The notes: generated by a model not told the origin, from the letters alone. Shown: positions 24,771 to 33,701, counted from the first letter of the stretch. The stretch: DNA of 64,000 nucleotides from Pseudomonadota bacterium (GCA_023387815.1 JAEWHK010000079.1:62001-126000), one strand, 5' to 3'. Numbers and translations are program-made.

Positions 24771-25703
24771 CTAGGCTTGAGCTTTTCTTTTGGCGGCTTT
24801 TTTCTTTGGTGTCAGCAACGTGCTGATGCTTGAGAGGTTCGAGAGCGTACATTCCAGATGAAATTTCAGGGAATCGGAAGCGGCCTTGTTGTTTCCCTTT
24901 TCCAGAAAGGAAAGAATCTCCAGATGCTGCTCGCAATGGGCCTTGTATCTTGCGCGGTACCGCATGGACCGATACGACAGCAGGCGTCTGACTCGATTGA
25001 CCCGTTTGATGGTCTCTATGAAAAAGGGATTGCCCGAGGCCTCGACAAGGGACTCATGAAATCGAACACCCCGATCATGCAGCTGATCTGCCGTATCCGT
25101 TTCGATGCCCCCATTCAGCAAATGAAGTTCGGCAGCGCGACATTGCTCGATCACTTCCTGACGAATGTGATATTCCGGCTCCAGCAATGCTGCCGGTTCA
25201 AGTGCGAGGCGCAGTCGGTATGACTGCAACAGACTCTCCGGAGTGGTCATCATGGACGAGAACTCCCAGCCATACCCCGGTTTGCGATGCACCCAGCCTT
25301 CATTGGAGATTCTTGCCAACAAAGAATGAAGCTGAGCCGCGGTAAGCTCATAACGGCTTTTGAGCATGACTTCACTGCAGGTTGTGGGTAAGGCGCCGGT
25401 CAGTAAGTCTTCGGCAATTCGGAAGTAAATTGCAGAAACAATATCAGCTTCGCCAAGGCTGGCCCATTCTGTCTCGTCAAGATTTTCCTGCGAAAGGTCA
25501 CGATTTAGAAAGTAGCCGCGATTGGGCTCGCGAGTGACAATGCCAATTGTGCACAGCTGCTGTAATGCTTCATTGACCGGCGATCGCGAAACACGCAACT
25601 GATCCGCTATTTTTTGCGCCGCAAGATGAGTACCTAGCGGTAATTGCTGCTGCCGGATCAGCTGAATGATTTCAGGGATAACAATCGCGTTTTTCGATTT
25701 CAT
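24771..25703 (-). CDS. GntR-type regulator with two winged-helix domains and FCD domain
   Basis: 310 residues from the ATG at 25703 (a TTG at 25760 would add 19). The first winged helix (about 5-65) has AQKIADQLRVSRSPVNEALQQLCTIGIV and the wing PNRGYF. A second related segment (about 80-147) reads YFRIAEDLLTGALPTTCSEVMLKSRYELTAAQLHSLLARISNEGWV followed by a wing KPGYGWEF. The FCD effector domain then follows (YRLRLALEPAALLEPEY, RFHESLVEASGNP, HCEQHLEILSFLE). The C-terminus is Lys-rich. The tandem DNA-binding segments are uncommon in this family. Likely targets are the TGCAAT-containing operator at 22512 and its own promoter. Confidence 0.87.
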   Translation of the reverse strand: MKSKNAIVIPEIIQLIRQQQLPLGTHLAAQKIADQLRVSRSPVNEALQQLCTIGIVTREPNRGYFLNRDLSQENLDETEWASLGEADIVSAIYFRIAEDLLTGALPTTCSEVMLKSRYELTAAQLHSLLARISNEGWVHRKPGYGWEFSSMMTTPESLLQSYRLRLALEPAALLEPEYHIRQEVIEQCRAAELHLLNGGIETDTADQLHDRGVRFHESLVEASGNPFFIETIKRVNRVRRLLSYRSMRYRARYKAHCEQHLEILSFLEKGNNKAASDSLKFHLECTLSNLSSISTLLTPKKKAAKRKAQA

Positions 25704-25794
25704 GATTCCGACAAAAGACTCGAGCACGGCAAAATTGCATTTTACCTGTCCAGGATGCAATTGTCCTCTCGAGTCCTTTACAACAACAGCAAAA

Positions 25795-26706
25795 TTACGC
25801 CTTCAGCGTTTCTACCAGCTTTTTCAGTGTTACCAGCGACGGTTCTGTCATGGGCCAGGCAGACGGCGGGCGGGTGGCACCGCAATCATTTCCCATGAGT
25901 TGCAGCGCTGCCTTCACGACTGTGACATTGGTTCCATTATTTTCCTGTGAGCGTAGTTCCTCAAACGGCAGTACCGCTTCAATCAGGCTCCTGGCTGTCT
26001 CATAATCTGCACCTTCAAGTGCACGATGAATGTCAACGGACTTTTCCGGAAACACATTAATAAGTCCTGACGTGAATCCGCGCGCGCCAGCTGCGTAAAA
26101 AGCGGGTGCCCAGGTTTCCGCCAATCCTCCAACCCAGGCGATATCGCAATCGCGGGTTTTGCGAATGGCTTCGGCAAGCAGAACCGGAGTCGGAGACGCC
26201 CATTTGACGCCGACAACCTGCGAGATCTGGCACAGTTCCACGATTGTTTTGATTCCGATATTCTCATTTCGCAGATACAGAACCAACGGCACATTGGGCG
26301 CTGCGCGCGCAATGGCTTCAACATAGGCAAGTATGCCACGAGGTGCAACGAAGGGATCAGGTGGCTGGTGAATCATGAGTGCATCGACACCGGCATCCAC
26401 CGAGGCCCGGGCCAGATCACAAGCGTCATAGATCCCCCTGCCCACTCCTCCCAGCACAGGAACACGATCCTTAACGACTTTGGTCACCGCAGCAACCATG
26501 GCCTCGCTTTCTTTCTGGCGCAGACTGTAATATTCGCTTGTATTGCCATTTGCGACCAGCACATGTACGCCAGCGTCAACGGCCCTGTCCACAATCGGCG
26601 AGAGTCTGTCAGGTGCAATTTCACCTTTTGAATCATAGGGGGTAACAAGAATCCCCGATATACCGTTTAATGCCTCACGAACTTTGTTACGATCAAAACC
26701 TGCCAT
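25795..26706 (-). CDS. dihydrodipicolinate synthase/KDG-aldolase family lyase
   Basis: 303 residues from the ATG at 26706, which has GAGGTGG 8 bases upstream; the GTG at 26718 is less likely. It is a TIM-barrel class I aldolase of the DapA/NanA family: the Schiff-base lysine lies in VGVKWA (about Lys168), the catalytic tyrosine in LVLYLRN (about Tyr144), and the substrate loop is NGNTSEYYSL. It retains the barrel elements shared with 5-dehydro-4-deoxyglucarate dehydratase and KDG aldolase. Placed 65 bases after an acid-sugar dehydratase, it should cleave or dehydrate-decarboxylate the 2-keto-3-deoxy acid that enzyme makes. True lysine-pathway DapA is unlikely given the context. Confidence 0.85.
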   Translation of the reverse strand: MAGFDRNKVREALNGISGILVTPYDSKGEIAPDRLSPIVDRAVDAGVHVLVANGNTSEYYSLRQKESEAMVAAVTKVVKDRVPVLGGVGRGIYDACDLARASVDAGVDALMIHQPPDPFVAPRGILAYVEAIARAAPNVPLVLYLRNENIGIKTIVELCQISQVVGVKWASPTPVLLAEAIRKTRDCDIAWVGGLAETWAPAFYAAGARGFTSGLINVFPEKSVDIHRALEGADYETARSLIEAVLPFEELRSQENNGTNVTVVKAALQLMGNDCGATRPPSAWPMTEPSLVTLKKLVETLKA

Positions 26707-26771
26707 CTCTGCATCCACCTCTATTAAAAATATTTATCTGCATTGCTATATTACCGCGTCGATCTTAGATC

Positions 26772-27971
26772 TTACAGCGTCGATCGCTTCAGCACAGCTT
26801 CCGGGTCCAGTCTGACCAAGGGAGAAAGTTCCGTGCCCAGCCCCGGTCGATCAGGCTTGAGCAAAAATCCATGTTCCAGCACCGGCAATTCCGTGACGAG
26901 ATCTTTGTAGAACGAATTCAGGAAGGCGCGAACCACCTCCTGGAATATGGCATTGGATGAGGCAAATGCCAAATGCAATGACGCCCACAACACGATGGGC
27001 CCCGTGCAGTCATGCGGCGCTATCGGTTTCTGATAGGCATCTGCCAGACTGGCAATTTTTCTGGCTTCAGTAATGCCACCGCACCAGGACAGGTCAAGCA
27101 TCACGATATCCAGCGCATGGGCCGCAAGAAGATCGCGGAACGCGCCCTGCGCCGCGAGCGTTTCACTGCCGCAGACCGGAATACCCGCTTTATCGCGATA
27201 GTCTGCCAGTGCCCCCGCACTATCCATTTTAATGGGGTCCTCTGCCCAGAACGGGCGATACTGTTTCAGCTCTCTGGCAATGGCCAGCGCCGAGGTCACA
27301 TTCCACATGGAATGGAACTCACACATAATTTCAATGCGGTCGCCAACTGCAAGGCGAATTTTCTCAAAGACCTCCAGCCCCTGGCGCATCTGCCTTGCAT
27401 TGATGAACTGCCCATTGGTTTCCGTCGCAGCCGCATCAAAGGGCCAGATTTTCATAGCCTCGAAGCCCTCTTCGAGCAGACTCTCGGCCAGTTCGCCGGG
27501 ACTCTCGATAAAGGCAATCTGGTCGTCGTATTTCCCCCGGACGTGTGATGTACCCGCTTCAATCAGCCGTCTTTGAACCGATTGAGCGTTGTAGTCGACC
27601 CCTGCGCAGGTATTGTAGGTTCGCATACGATCATGACACGCACCACCCAACAGTTGGTAGACAGGCTGACCCAGATACTTGCCCAGAAGATCCCATAACG
27701 CAATATCGATCGCGGACGCCGCACGTGTTTCAACGCCGCTGCCATTGAATCCCAGATAACCTTTCATCAGAACGCGGTGTATGCGTTCAATGTCCAGAGG
27801 ATTCTTTCCTAGAAGCAGCGGTGCAGCCATCGAATGGATATACGTTTCCACTGCCTGTGCGCCACGAAAGGTTTCTCCCAGTCCTGTTATCCCTTCATCA
27901 GTTTCAATCTGTACCCATAACAGGTTGGGCTGGGTTTTAAGTCTGATCGTTTCAATTGCAATAATTTTCAT
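26772..27971 (-). CDS. enolase-superfamily acid-sugar dehydratase (galactonate dehydratase-like)
   Basis: 399 residues from the ATG at 27971, 7 bases after the previous stop; a longer frame would overlap that gene. The mandelate racemase/galactonate dehydratase active site is intact: Lys174 (AMKIWPFD), metal ligands Glu218, Glu244 (WAEDP) and Glu270 (GSETL), and catalytic His220 and His320 (APHDCTGP). The 26-26-50 spacing of these residues matches D-galactonate dehydratase DgoD. Such enzymes remove water from aldonic or aldaric acids, or open their lactones, giving 2-keto-3-deoxy acids. Its product would feed the DapA-family lyase downstream. The exact sugar acid cannot be read from sequence. 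Confidence 0.9.
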   Translation of the reverse strand: MKIIAIETIRLKTQPNLLWVQIETDEGITGLGETFRGAQAVETYIHSMAAPLLLGKNPLDIERIHRVLMKGYLGFNGSGVETRAASAIDIALWDLLGKYLGQPVYQLLGGACHDRMRTYNTCAGVDYNAQSVQRRLIEAGTSHVRGKYDDQIAFIESPGELAESLLEEGFEAMKIWPFDAAATETNGQFINARQMRQGLEVFEKIRLAVGDRIEIMCEFHSMWNVTSALAIARELKQYRPFWAEDPIKMDSAGALADYRDKAGIPVCGSETLAAQGAFRDLLAAHALDIVMLDLSWCGGITEARKIASLADAYQKPIAPHDCTGPIVLWASLHLAFASSNAIFQEVVRAFLNSFYKDLVTELPVLEHGFLLKPDRPGLGTELSPLVRLDPEAVLKRSTL

Positions 27972-27978
27972 AGGTCTG

Positions 27979-28947
27979 CTACTGGGTGGTGATATTCTGT
28001 GATTTGATGACGTCGGCCCATTTGTCATATTCACTTTTTATATGATCTTTCAGGACGCCGGGCGGGCCGCCAATGGGATTGATACCTGCAGCCTGCAGTG
28101 TCTTTTGCACTTTCGGGTCTTTGAGGCCGTTCTGGAATGCCTGATTCAGTCGATCCACAGTTTTGGCTGGCACACCAGCCGGCGCACCGATGGCATACCA
28201 GGGTTCAATAATAAATCCCTTGTATCCCAGCTCTTCCATGGTAGGTACGTCCGGAAAATTGGGGGAGCGTTTCTTTCCTGTGACGGCCAGCGCCTTGACC
28301 TTGCCGGATTGGATAAATGGCGCAATGGATGGCTCATTGTCAAAAAATACCTGAATCTGCCCACCGATCAGATCTGTGATCGCGGGACCGGAACCTTTGT
28401 ATGGAACATGCAGCATTTTGATGCCTGCCATTTTCTTCAGCATTTCGCCGGCCAGATGGTTGGAGGCCCCCACGCCCGATGAACCATAATTGATCTGCCC
28501 GCTTTTGGCTTTCTTCAGCAGATCGTCAACGCTACTGATTCCTGACTGCGGCCCGGCTACCAGTACATTGATGGATGATCCAAGCAGAATCACAGGCGTA
28601 ATATCCTTGAACAAATCGAAACCCGGGTTGGCATACAGACTCGAGTTGACCGAACAATTGCCGATACTGCAAAGGAAAATCGTATGACCATCTGGTGCAG
28701 ATCTGACAGCGACGACGGTACCTATATTTCCGGTAGCGCCCGGCCGGTTTTCAATCACAATGGATTGCCCCAGATCGCTGGCCGCTGCTGAGGCGGTAAG
28801 CCGCGAAACCATGTCACCCGAACCGCCCGGAGGAACCGGAACAATCATGGTGACAGGTTTACTCGGAAAGTCCTGAGCCTGAACTGCCATCGGGGAAAGC
28901 ACCCCGCTTAATACCAGCGCCAACACGCCGGCAAGTCGTTTTTTCAT
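27979..28947 (-). CDS. Bug-type solute receptor of the acid-sugar operon
   Basis: 322 residues from the ATG at 28947 (AAGGACGAGAC upstream and a signal peptide beginning MKKRLAGVLALVLSGV). Family loops: MIVPVPPGGSGDMVSRL, ENRPGATGNIGTVVAVRSAPDGHTIF, HVPYKGSGPAITDLIGGQ. It heads a three-gene operon with the galactonate-dehydratase-like enzyme and the DapA-family lyase, so its ligand should be an aldonate, aldarate or their lactone, unlike the citrate or glutamate of classic Bug proteins. Divergent GntR at 29093. Confidence 0.93.
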   Translation of the reverse strand: MKKRLAGVLALVLSGVLSPMAVQAQDFPSKPVTMIVPVPPGGSGDMVSRLTASAAASDLGQSIVIENRPGATGNIGTVVAVRSAPDGHTIFLCSIGNCSVNSSLYANPGFDLFKDITPVILLGSSINVLVAGPQSGISSVDDLLKKAKSGQINYGSSGVGASNHLAGEMLKKMAGIKMLHVPYKGSGPAITDLIGGQIQVFFDNEPSIAPFIQSGKVKALAVTGKKRSPNFPDVPTMEELGYKGFIIEPWYAIGAPAGVPAKTVDRLNQAFQNGLKDPKVQKTLQAAGINPIGGPPGVLKDHIKSEYDKWADVIKSQNITTQ

Positions 28948-29026
28948 GTCTCGTCCTTTTTGATGATGTAAGCCGGCTGAAGATCCCCGTCTGGGTCCCG
29001 GTCTGTGTTTATAAAAGTAATGATAC

Positions 29027-29041
29027 AATCATCAGATGATT
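29027..29041. promoter_or_regulatory. palindromic operator in the Bug/GntR divergent region
   Basis: AATCATCAGATGATT is a perfect 7-1-7 palindrome in the 145-base gap between the Bug operon start (28947) and the GntR gene (29093). It is the obvious candidate site for that regulator. Confidence 0.6.
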
Positions 29042-29092
29042 ACGGCAAGTGTTAGCCGTTTTCAGATTCAGAATCTGTTATATACTCCGCAA

Positions 29093-29827
29093 ATGTCGTC
29101 ACCTCGCCTGAAAAATTTCCATCACCAGATCGTCGATGCTATCGGCAACAGTATTGTTGCTGGAGAATTCGCTGAAGGTTCGCAGCTTCCTACGGAAGAT
29201 CAGCTTGCGCAGACTTATGGCGCAAGCCGCCTTAGCATTCGCGAAGCAATGAAGAGCCTCGCGGCCAAAGGCCTGGTGTCCATCCGGCCGCGAACCGGCA
29301 CCCATGTTCAGGCAAGGGAGAAATGGAATCTTTTTGATCCTGCCGTTTTGTCTTGGTACGGCAACCTGCCTACTGACCGCAAATTGCTGGAAGATCTGAT
29401 GGAATTGCGACAGGCCATTGAACCGGTGGCAGCCAGGCTGGCCGCCGCGCGTGCGCACGCTGAAGATATCGATGCCATTGGTACTGCATTTCTGAACATG
29501 CAGAAGGCCAATAGCAAGCGATCATATATTGAAGCAGATCTGGCTTTCCACGCGGCGGTCATTAAAGCCAGTGGCAATCAGTTCATGTTTCAGTTGGGAA
29601 CGGCGCTTTCGGCGGTCTGGGAAACCAGCTTTCAGGTATCCAGCGGTGACTGGGGCCCTGACGCGCAGGCGCTGGCGCTTCATCGCGCATTGCTTGAGTC
29701 CATCACTGAACAAAAACCCGCGGCAGCAGAAAAGGCAGTGCTGGCGCTGATCCGGCGAGCTGCCTCACGTATCGACCAGGCTATCGGGCACTTGCCTGCA
29801 CAAATCCGTAAAGACGGGCGGCGTTGA
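29093..29827 (+). CDS. GntR family regulator (FadR/FCD) of the acid-sugar operon
   Basis: 244 residues from the ATG at 29093; an ATG at 29036 would place the operator inside the coding region. The winged helix (about 5-72) contains LPTEDQLAQTYGASRLSIREAMKSLAAKGLVSIRPRTGTHV, a textbook GntR recognition helix, followed by FCD (ELRQAIEPVAARLAA, DLAFHAAVIKASGN, LHRALLESI). This type is common for aldonate and uronate operons (UxuR, DgoR). The start has no Shine-Dalgarno sequence, and a -10-like TATACT (29081-29086) lies only 7 bases upstream, so the message may be leaderless. The tail overlaps the amidohydrolase gene on the other strand by 47 bases. Confidence 0.88.
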   Translation: MSSPRLKNFHHQIVDAIGNSIVAGEFAEGSQLPTEDQLAQTYGASRLSIREAMKSLAAKGLVSIRPRTGTHVQAREKWNLFDPAVLSWYGNLPTDRKLLEDLMELRQAIEPVAARLAAARAHAEDIDAIGTAFLNMQKANSKRSYIEADLAFHAAVIKASGNQFMFQLGTALSAVWETSFQVSSGDWGPDAQALALHRALLESITEQKPAAAEKAVLALIRRAASRIDQAIGHLPAQIRKDGRR

Positions 29828-30686
29828 CGGTAAGAATTTGCTTTCTGTCGTCTTCATCGGGCAGCCAGCGCGCCAAAGTATTCAGCAGAACGCCATCGTC
29901 GGGGACGCGCTCCGATTCGTAATAATTGATATGCGGCCAGTCGGAGCCCCAGACTACCTGCTCGCGGTTGGCACGAATGATGCTCTGCACGAAGGGGTCA
30001 GTGTCTTCATAGCGCCCAGGCTGGTTGGTATTGCGATCTGCCCCGGATATTTTGGTCCAGGCAATGCCCTCTGCCAGCAGGCGCAATAACTGCTGGAATC
30101 CTGGATCATCGGTTCCTTTGGAGGCATTCATTCTGCCCATATGATCAATCACAAGGGGAAGTTTCAGTTGTGATAATCGCGGGGCCAGCTCCACAAGGTC
30201 TGGTGCGTGGACCCAGATCTGTGCATGCAAACCCACTTCACGCATTTTGGGAGCCAATTGTTGCAAGGCATCCAGACCGACGCCGTTTTTGTATACGGGC
30301 GCGCCATTCACCGCATACAAATTGAAACGCAAACCCGCGATCCCGGCCTGACGCCATTCATTCAGTGATTCAACGCCCGCTGTTGCATCGCTGACAGCAA
30401 CGCCTCGCAGCTTCTCAGGATATTGGGCCAGTGCATCCAGGACAGATCGATTGTCTGTTCCATTCGCACTGGCGGTCACCAGCACCCCTCTGGCACACCC
30501 GATACTGTCCAGATGCGCCAGATAACGATTGACGGGATTTTCCGGCGGCGTGTAACTGCGTTCCTCCGCCAGCGGATATTCGTTATACGGGCCAAAGATA
30601 TGGGCATGGCTGTCGCAGGCGTCTTCCGGCATGGTAAAAGCGAGCGGTGTTATCGCCGAAAGAGGTGCAAGGCAAGGTTTCGTCAT
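29781..30686 (-). CDS. COG3618-type amidohydrolase (galactarolactone isomerase/LigI-like)
   Basis: 301 residues from the ATG at 30686 (a TTG at 30698 is possible; neither has a good ribosome site). A TIM-barrel amidohydrolase with the first-strand motif DSHAHIFGP (Asp25, His27, His29), VIDHMGR on a central strand and GSDWPH on the last strand. These features fit the group that includes 2-pyrone-4,6-dicarboxylate lactonase LigI and D-galactarolactone isomerase, which act on lactones of dicarboxylic acids. Close to a galactonate-dehydratase-like enzyme and a DapA-family lyase, a sugar-lactone role is attractive. It is followed on the same strand (upstream in transcription) by Bug and class II aldolase genes. 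Confidence 0.85.
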   Translation of the reverse strand: MTKPCLAPLSAITPLAFTMPEDACDSHAHIFGPYNEYPLAEERSYTPPENPVNRYLAHLDSIGCARGVLVTASANGTDNRSVLDALAQYPEKLRGVAVSDATAGVESLNEWRQAGIAGLRFNLYAVNGAPVYKNGVGLDALQQLAPKMREVGLHAQIWVHAPDLVELAPRLSQLKLPLVIDHMGRMNASKGTDDPGFQQLLRLLAEGIAWTKISGADRNTNQPGRYEDTDPFVQSIIRANREQVVWGSDWPHINYYESERVPDDGVLLNTLARWLPDEDDRKQILTVNAARLYGFVQASAR

Positions 30687-30744
30687 AATCGTCTGCAATG
30701 AGTGTTCAGTGAAAGTCCTGGGTAATGGTTGCCGCGTTCCTATG

Positions 30745-31710
30745 TTATTTCGTTTTCAGTTTGCCCGCCTGATCCAGCTCACGAGCCATCTTCGTTTCAT
30801 TTGAAATAAGTGCGGTGAATGCAGCTGGCTCCGATGAGATTGCCGTGCTGCCTATATTTTCCATTGCCTTTTTCACGGTTTCATCATCTACGGCTTTTTT
30901 GACAGCCTCATTGAGTGTGGTAATGACCTCTTCGGGCGTGCCATTTGGCAGCAGCAAGCCGGTACTGGTGGACTCATCGAGCCCCTTGATTCCTGCCTCT
31001 TCCAGTGTCGTTACACCTTTCAGGGCGGGAACAGGCTGACGGGTCATGACGGCCAGCGCCTTGAGTTTTCCACCATTGATCAGGTTTGCCGAACTGCTGA
31101 GCTGGTCAATGACAAGATCGATCTGCCCGCCAGCAAGATCTACCAAAGCTGGTGCAGAGCCCTTATAGGCAATGGGATTGAACGTGCATTCGGTGGCCTG
31201 CTGCAACCGGATCATTGCCACATAATTGGTGGTGCCAATTCCCGAATGGCCAAGTGTCATCTTGCCGGGATTATCACAGGCTTGTTTAATCAGATCCTGC
31301 ACAGACGAAAATTTACTGCCCGACGCGACGTCAATCACAAGTGGCGTTTTGGCAATGATGCCGACCGACTGAAAATCCTCGGGTTTGTAATCCGTGTCGG
31401 TCATGAAAGGCGCAACAGCAATTGCGTTGGGTGTGGTTACCAGGATTGTATAGCCATCGGGCGCAGCGCGTGCGACCTGATTGGCACCGATAATGCCGCC
31501 TGCCCCGGGTCGATTGACAACCACAATGCGGGCATTCAGCGATTTCTCCATGGCAGGTGCAATAATCCTGGCAGTAATGTCCAGGTTACCTCCGGGAGAA
31601 AATGGTACCACCATGGTAATCGGCTTGTTCGGATAGTCTGCAAATGCCGGCGCCGCAGCGGCGATCGTACAGGCGCCCGCGATGCCCGCAGCCAGTGTTG
31701 TCAGTTTCAT
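30745..31710 (-). CDS. Bug-type solute receptor
   Basis: 321 residues; signal peptide MKLTTLAAGIAGACTIAAAAPAFA, cleaved about residue 24. Binding loops: MVVPFSPGGNLDITARI, NRPGAGGIIGANQVARAAPDGYTIL, and a second lobe IAYKGSAPALVDLAGGQIDLVIDQ. A cysteine pair (Cys about 146 and 173) might form a disulfide. CGGAGA precedes the start. It lies between a class II aldolase and the lactonase-like amidohydrolase, all on the minus strand, and probably shares their transcript from the 32.5 kb promoter region. Confidence 0.92.
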   Translation of the reverse strand: MKLTTLAAGIAGACTIAAAAPAFADYPNKPITMVVPFSPGGNLDITARIIAPAMEKSLNARIVVVNRPGAGGIIGANQVARAAPDGYTILVTTPNAIAVAPFMTDTDYKPEDFQSVGIIAKTPLVIDVASGSKFSSVQDLIKQACDNPGKMTLGHSGIGTTNYVAMIRLQQATECTFNPIAYKGSAPALVDLAGGQIDLVIDQLSSSANLINGGKLKALAVMTRQPVPALKGVTTLEEAGIKGLDESTSTGLLLPNGTPEEVITTLNEAVKKAVDDETVKKAMENIGSTAISSEPAAFTALISNETKMARELDQAGKLKTK

Positions 31711-31753
31711 GAAATGTCTCCGGTTAAATATTGTCTTCAGTTAATTATTCTCT

Positions 31754-32539
31754 TCAGGTTCTGTAAGAGGGATCAAGTCGATCCAGTTTTCTCAGTAGTG
31801 CGGGCCATTCCATAACGCCATAAGGCCGTCTTGTGCCTGGCTGATATTTGTTCCAGGTGTCCTGCACGACCGCATCATCGACCTCGTTCAGCGGGGTCTG
31901 ACATGCCATGGCGGCCAGCTGGGCCACGCAGGACAGTTCCAGTCTGTGCATCCAGTTGAAAGCTTCCGGAATACTGGCGCAGGCAATCAGCGCACCATGA
32001 TTACGCAGAATCAAACCCTCACCCTTACCCAGGTCCCTCACCAGGGATTCCTTTTCCTTGTCATCCAGCACGACTCCTTCATAATTGTGATAGCCGATTT
32101 TCAGAAAACGCATGGATGTCTGATTGAGCGGCAGCAAGCCGCATTTGAGCGAAGAGACGGCCATGGATGCCCAGCTATGCGTATGAATGACGCAGCCCAC
32201 ATCATGACGCGCTTCGTGAATTGCACTATGAATGACATAGCCGGCGCGATTGATACCATAGTCCAGATCGCCAAAATCGGGCTTGGCCAGAATATCGCCC
32301 TTCAAATCGACCTTGATAAGGCTCGAGGCTGTAATTTCCTCGTAAAGCAAACCATAGGGATTGATAAGAAATGCCTTTTCCTCGCCGGGAACATTGGCCG
32401 AAATATGATTGGCGATCATATCGGACATGCCATACAACGCAATCAGCCGATAACAGGCGGCCAGATCAACACGTCTGCTCCACTCTTCGGGCGTACATTG
32501 ATCCTGCATGGAAGAGATGTTCAGTTCATAGCTATTCAT
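31754..32539 (-). CDS. class II aldolase/adducin family protein
   Basis: 261 residues. The family core is clear: ACYRLIALYGMSDMIANHISANVPG, FLINPYGLLYEEITASSLIKVDLKG, HSAIHEARHDVGCVIHTHS (catalytic Glu109, metal ligands His119 and His121) and a later NHGALI segment. Members cleave fuculose- or ribulose-phosphate-type substrates with zinc, or decarboxylate/epimerise keto acids. No phosphate-binding specificity can be read here. It is the first gene of a minus-strand operon with a Bug receptor and an amidohydrolase; the LysR gene at 32755 is divergent. Confidence 0.87.
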   Translation of the reverse strand: MNSYELNISSMQDQCTPEEWSRRVDLAACYRLIALYGMSDMIANHISANVPGEEKAFLINPYGLLYEEITASSLIKVDLKGDILAKPDFGDLDYGINRAGYVIHSAIHEARHDVGCVIHTHSWASMAVSSLKCGLLPLNQTSMRFLKIGYHNYEGVVLDDKEKESLVRDLGKGEGLILRNHGALIACASIPEAFNWMHRLELSCVAQLAAMACQTPLNEVDDAVVQDTWNKYQPGTRRPYGVMEWPALLRKLDRLDPSYRT

Positions 32540-32710
32540 GAAAAATCCAGGTGAGTCAATTTCAAGTGGGATAATGACAAATGTGCCATTTCAAATGACA
32601 TTAAGCTGCGGAAAAATCAGGTTCGCGTCCGCGTTTTCGTGCAGTCTTGCATCGGTTTTTTATTCTATGAAGCGCTGCAGAATCTGGCTACCACCCTGGT
32701 GGCAACAGGG

Positions 32711-32727
32711 GTTTAATATAATTAAAC
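32711..32727. promoter_or_regulatory. LysR-type operator (T-N11-A palindrome)
   Basis: GTTTAATATAATTAAAC is a perfect 7-3-7 palindrome containing the T-N11-A signature of LysR binding sites. It ends 27 bases before the LysR gene at 32755 and lies in the divergent gap to the class II aldolase, the usual place for an autoregulatory and activating LysR site. Confidence 0.65.
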
Positions 32728-32754
32728 ACTTTCCATCAACGACGAGGTAGCGGC

Positions 32755-33681
32755 ATGGAACTGCGACAGATTCAGTATTTCATTCAGGTGGTAGAAGCGG
32801 GAAGCATGGGCAAGGCTGCCCTGGCTCTGGATGTCACCACATCGACGCTGAGTCAGCAAATCAGTCGACTGGAAAGTGAATTGTCCACCCGCTTATTACA
32901 AAGGAAATCTACTGGCGTTGTTCCGACAGGTGCGGGTCTGGAGTTTCTGCACCATGCACGGGCCATCTGCGAGCATGTTGAAAGAGCCTCCAGTGCCACC
33001 CGCGGTGAACGCCTGTCCGGAAAAGTGAGTATTGGCATGGCGCCCACCACCGCTCTTAAACTTGCGCTGCCCCTGCTCACGGAAATGAGCAGGCGATATC
33101 CCAAGATTCGTCTGCAGATTGTTGAGGGGCTGTCCGCGCACCTGACAACCCTGCTTGATTCCAGACGGCTGGATCTGTCCATGCGTTTTGATATTGGAGA
33201 GGATCCGCGCATGAGTGTATTGCCGTTGCTGAAAGAAAGACTTTTTGTGATTGGCAGTCGATCCCTGCAAGGCATGCCAGATAGCAAGCGTGTTTCTCTG
33301 GATCAGATTCCAACGCTGCCTTTGATCCTGCCGACAGGTCGGCATACACTTGTGAGCATTATCATCAATGCGTTCAACAGCCGCAATATCCGGCCGAATA
33401 TTACGCTTGAAATTGATGGACTGAACACACTGATGAGTGCGGTGCAACAGGGCCTGGGGGCAACCATCCATCCCAGTTCGGCCATGGCACTCATTCATGA
33501 CCCGGACATTATCTCCGTCCCTATTGCAGACAAATCCCTCTTCCGGTGTACGATTCTGACTGGTCCGCCCGACGAAGAACTGTCGCCCGCTGCGCTGGCA
33601 ACACGCGTGGTGCTCAAGGACGTGGTGCGTACCCTGATTCGGGACGGTCGCTGGGATGGAGCAACGCTGCAATTTAGCTGA
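32755..33681 (+). CDS. LysR family transcriptional regulator
   Basis: 308 residues. The N-terminal helix-turn-helix (about 1-62: ELRQIQYFIQVVEAGSMGKAALALDVTTSTLSQQISRLESEL) is followed by a linker helix and a two-lobed effector domain (about 92-300) with LRLQIVEGLSAHLTTLL-like and GLGATIHPSSAM segments. The style resembles the NAC/CbL-like LysR group. GAGG lies 8 bases upstream of the ATG. It is divergent from the aldolase-Bug-amidohydrolase operon across a T-N11-A palindrome and so is probably its activator. It is convergent with ilvD. Confidence 0.9.
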   Translation: MELRQIQYFIQVVEAGSMGKAALALDVTTSTLSQQISRLESELSTRLLQRKSTGVVPTGAGLEFLHHARAICEHVERASSATRGERLSGKVSIGMAPTTALKLALPLLTEMSRRYPKIRLQIVEGLSAHLTTLLDSRRLDLSMRFDIGEDPRMSVLPLLKERLFVIGSRSLQGMPDSKRVSLDQIPTLPLILPTGRHTLVSIIINAFNSRNIRPNITLEIDGLNTLMSAVQQGLGATIHPSSAMALIHDPDIISVPIADKSLFRCTILTGPPDEELSPAALATRVVLKDVVRTLIRDGRWDGATLQFS

Positions 33682-33701
33682 CCGTGAGAGATCCGGTCAG
33701 C
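33677..33701. terminator. hairpin between LysR and ilvD
   Basis: GCTGACCG (33677-33684) pairs with CGGTCAGC (33694-33701). The stem includes the LysR stop codon and sits between convergent genes. No U-tract follows on either strand, so it is a weak call. Confidence 0.35.
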
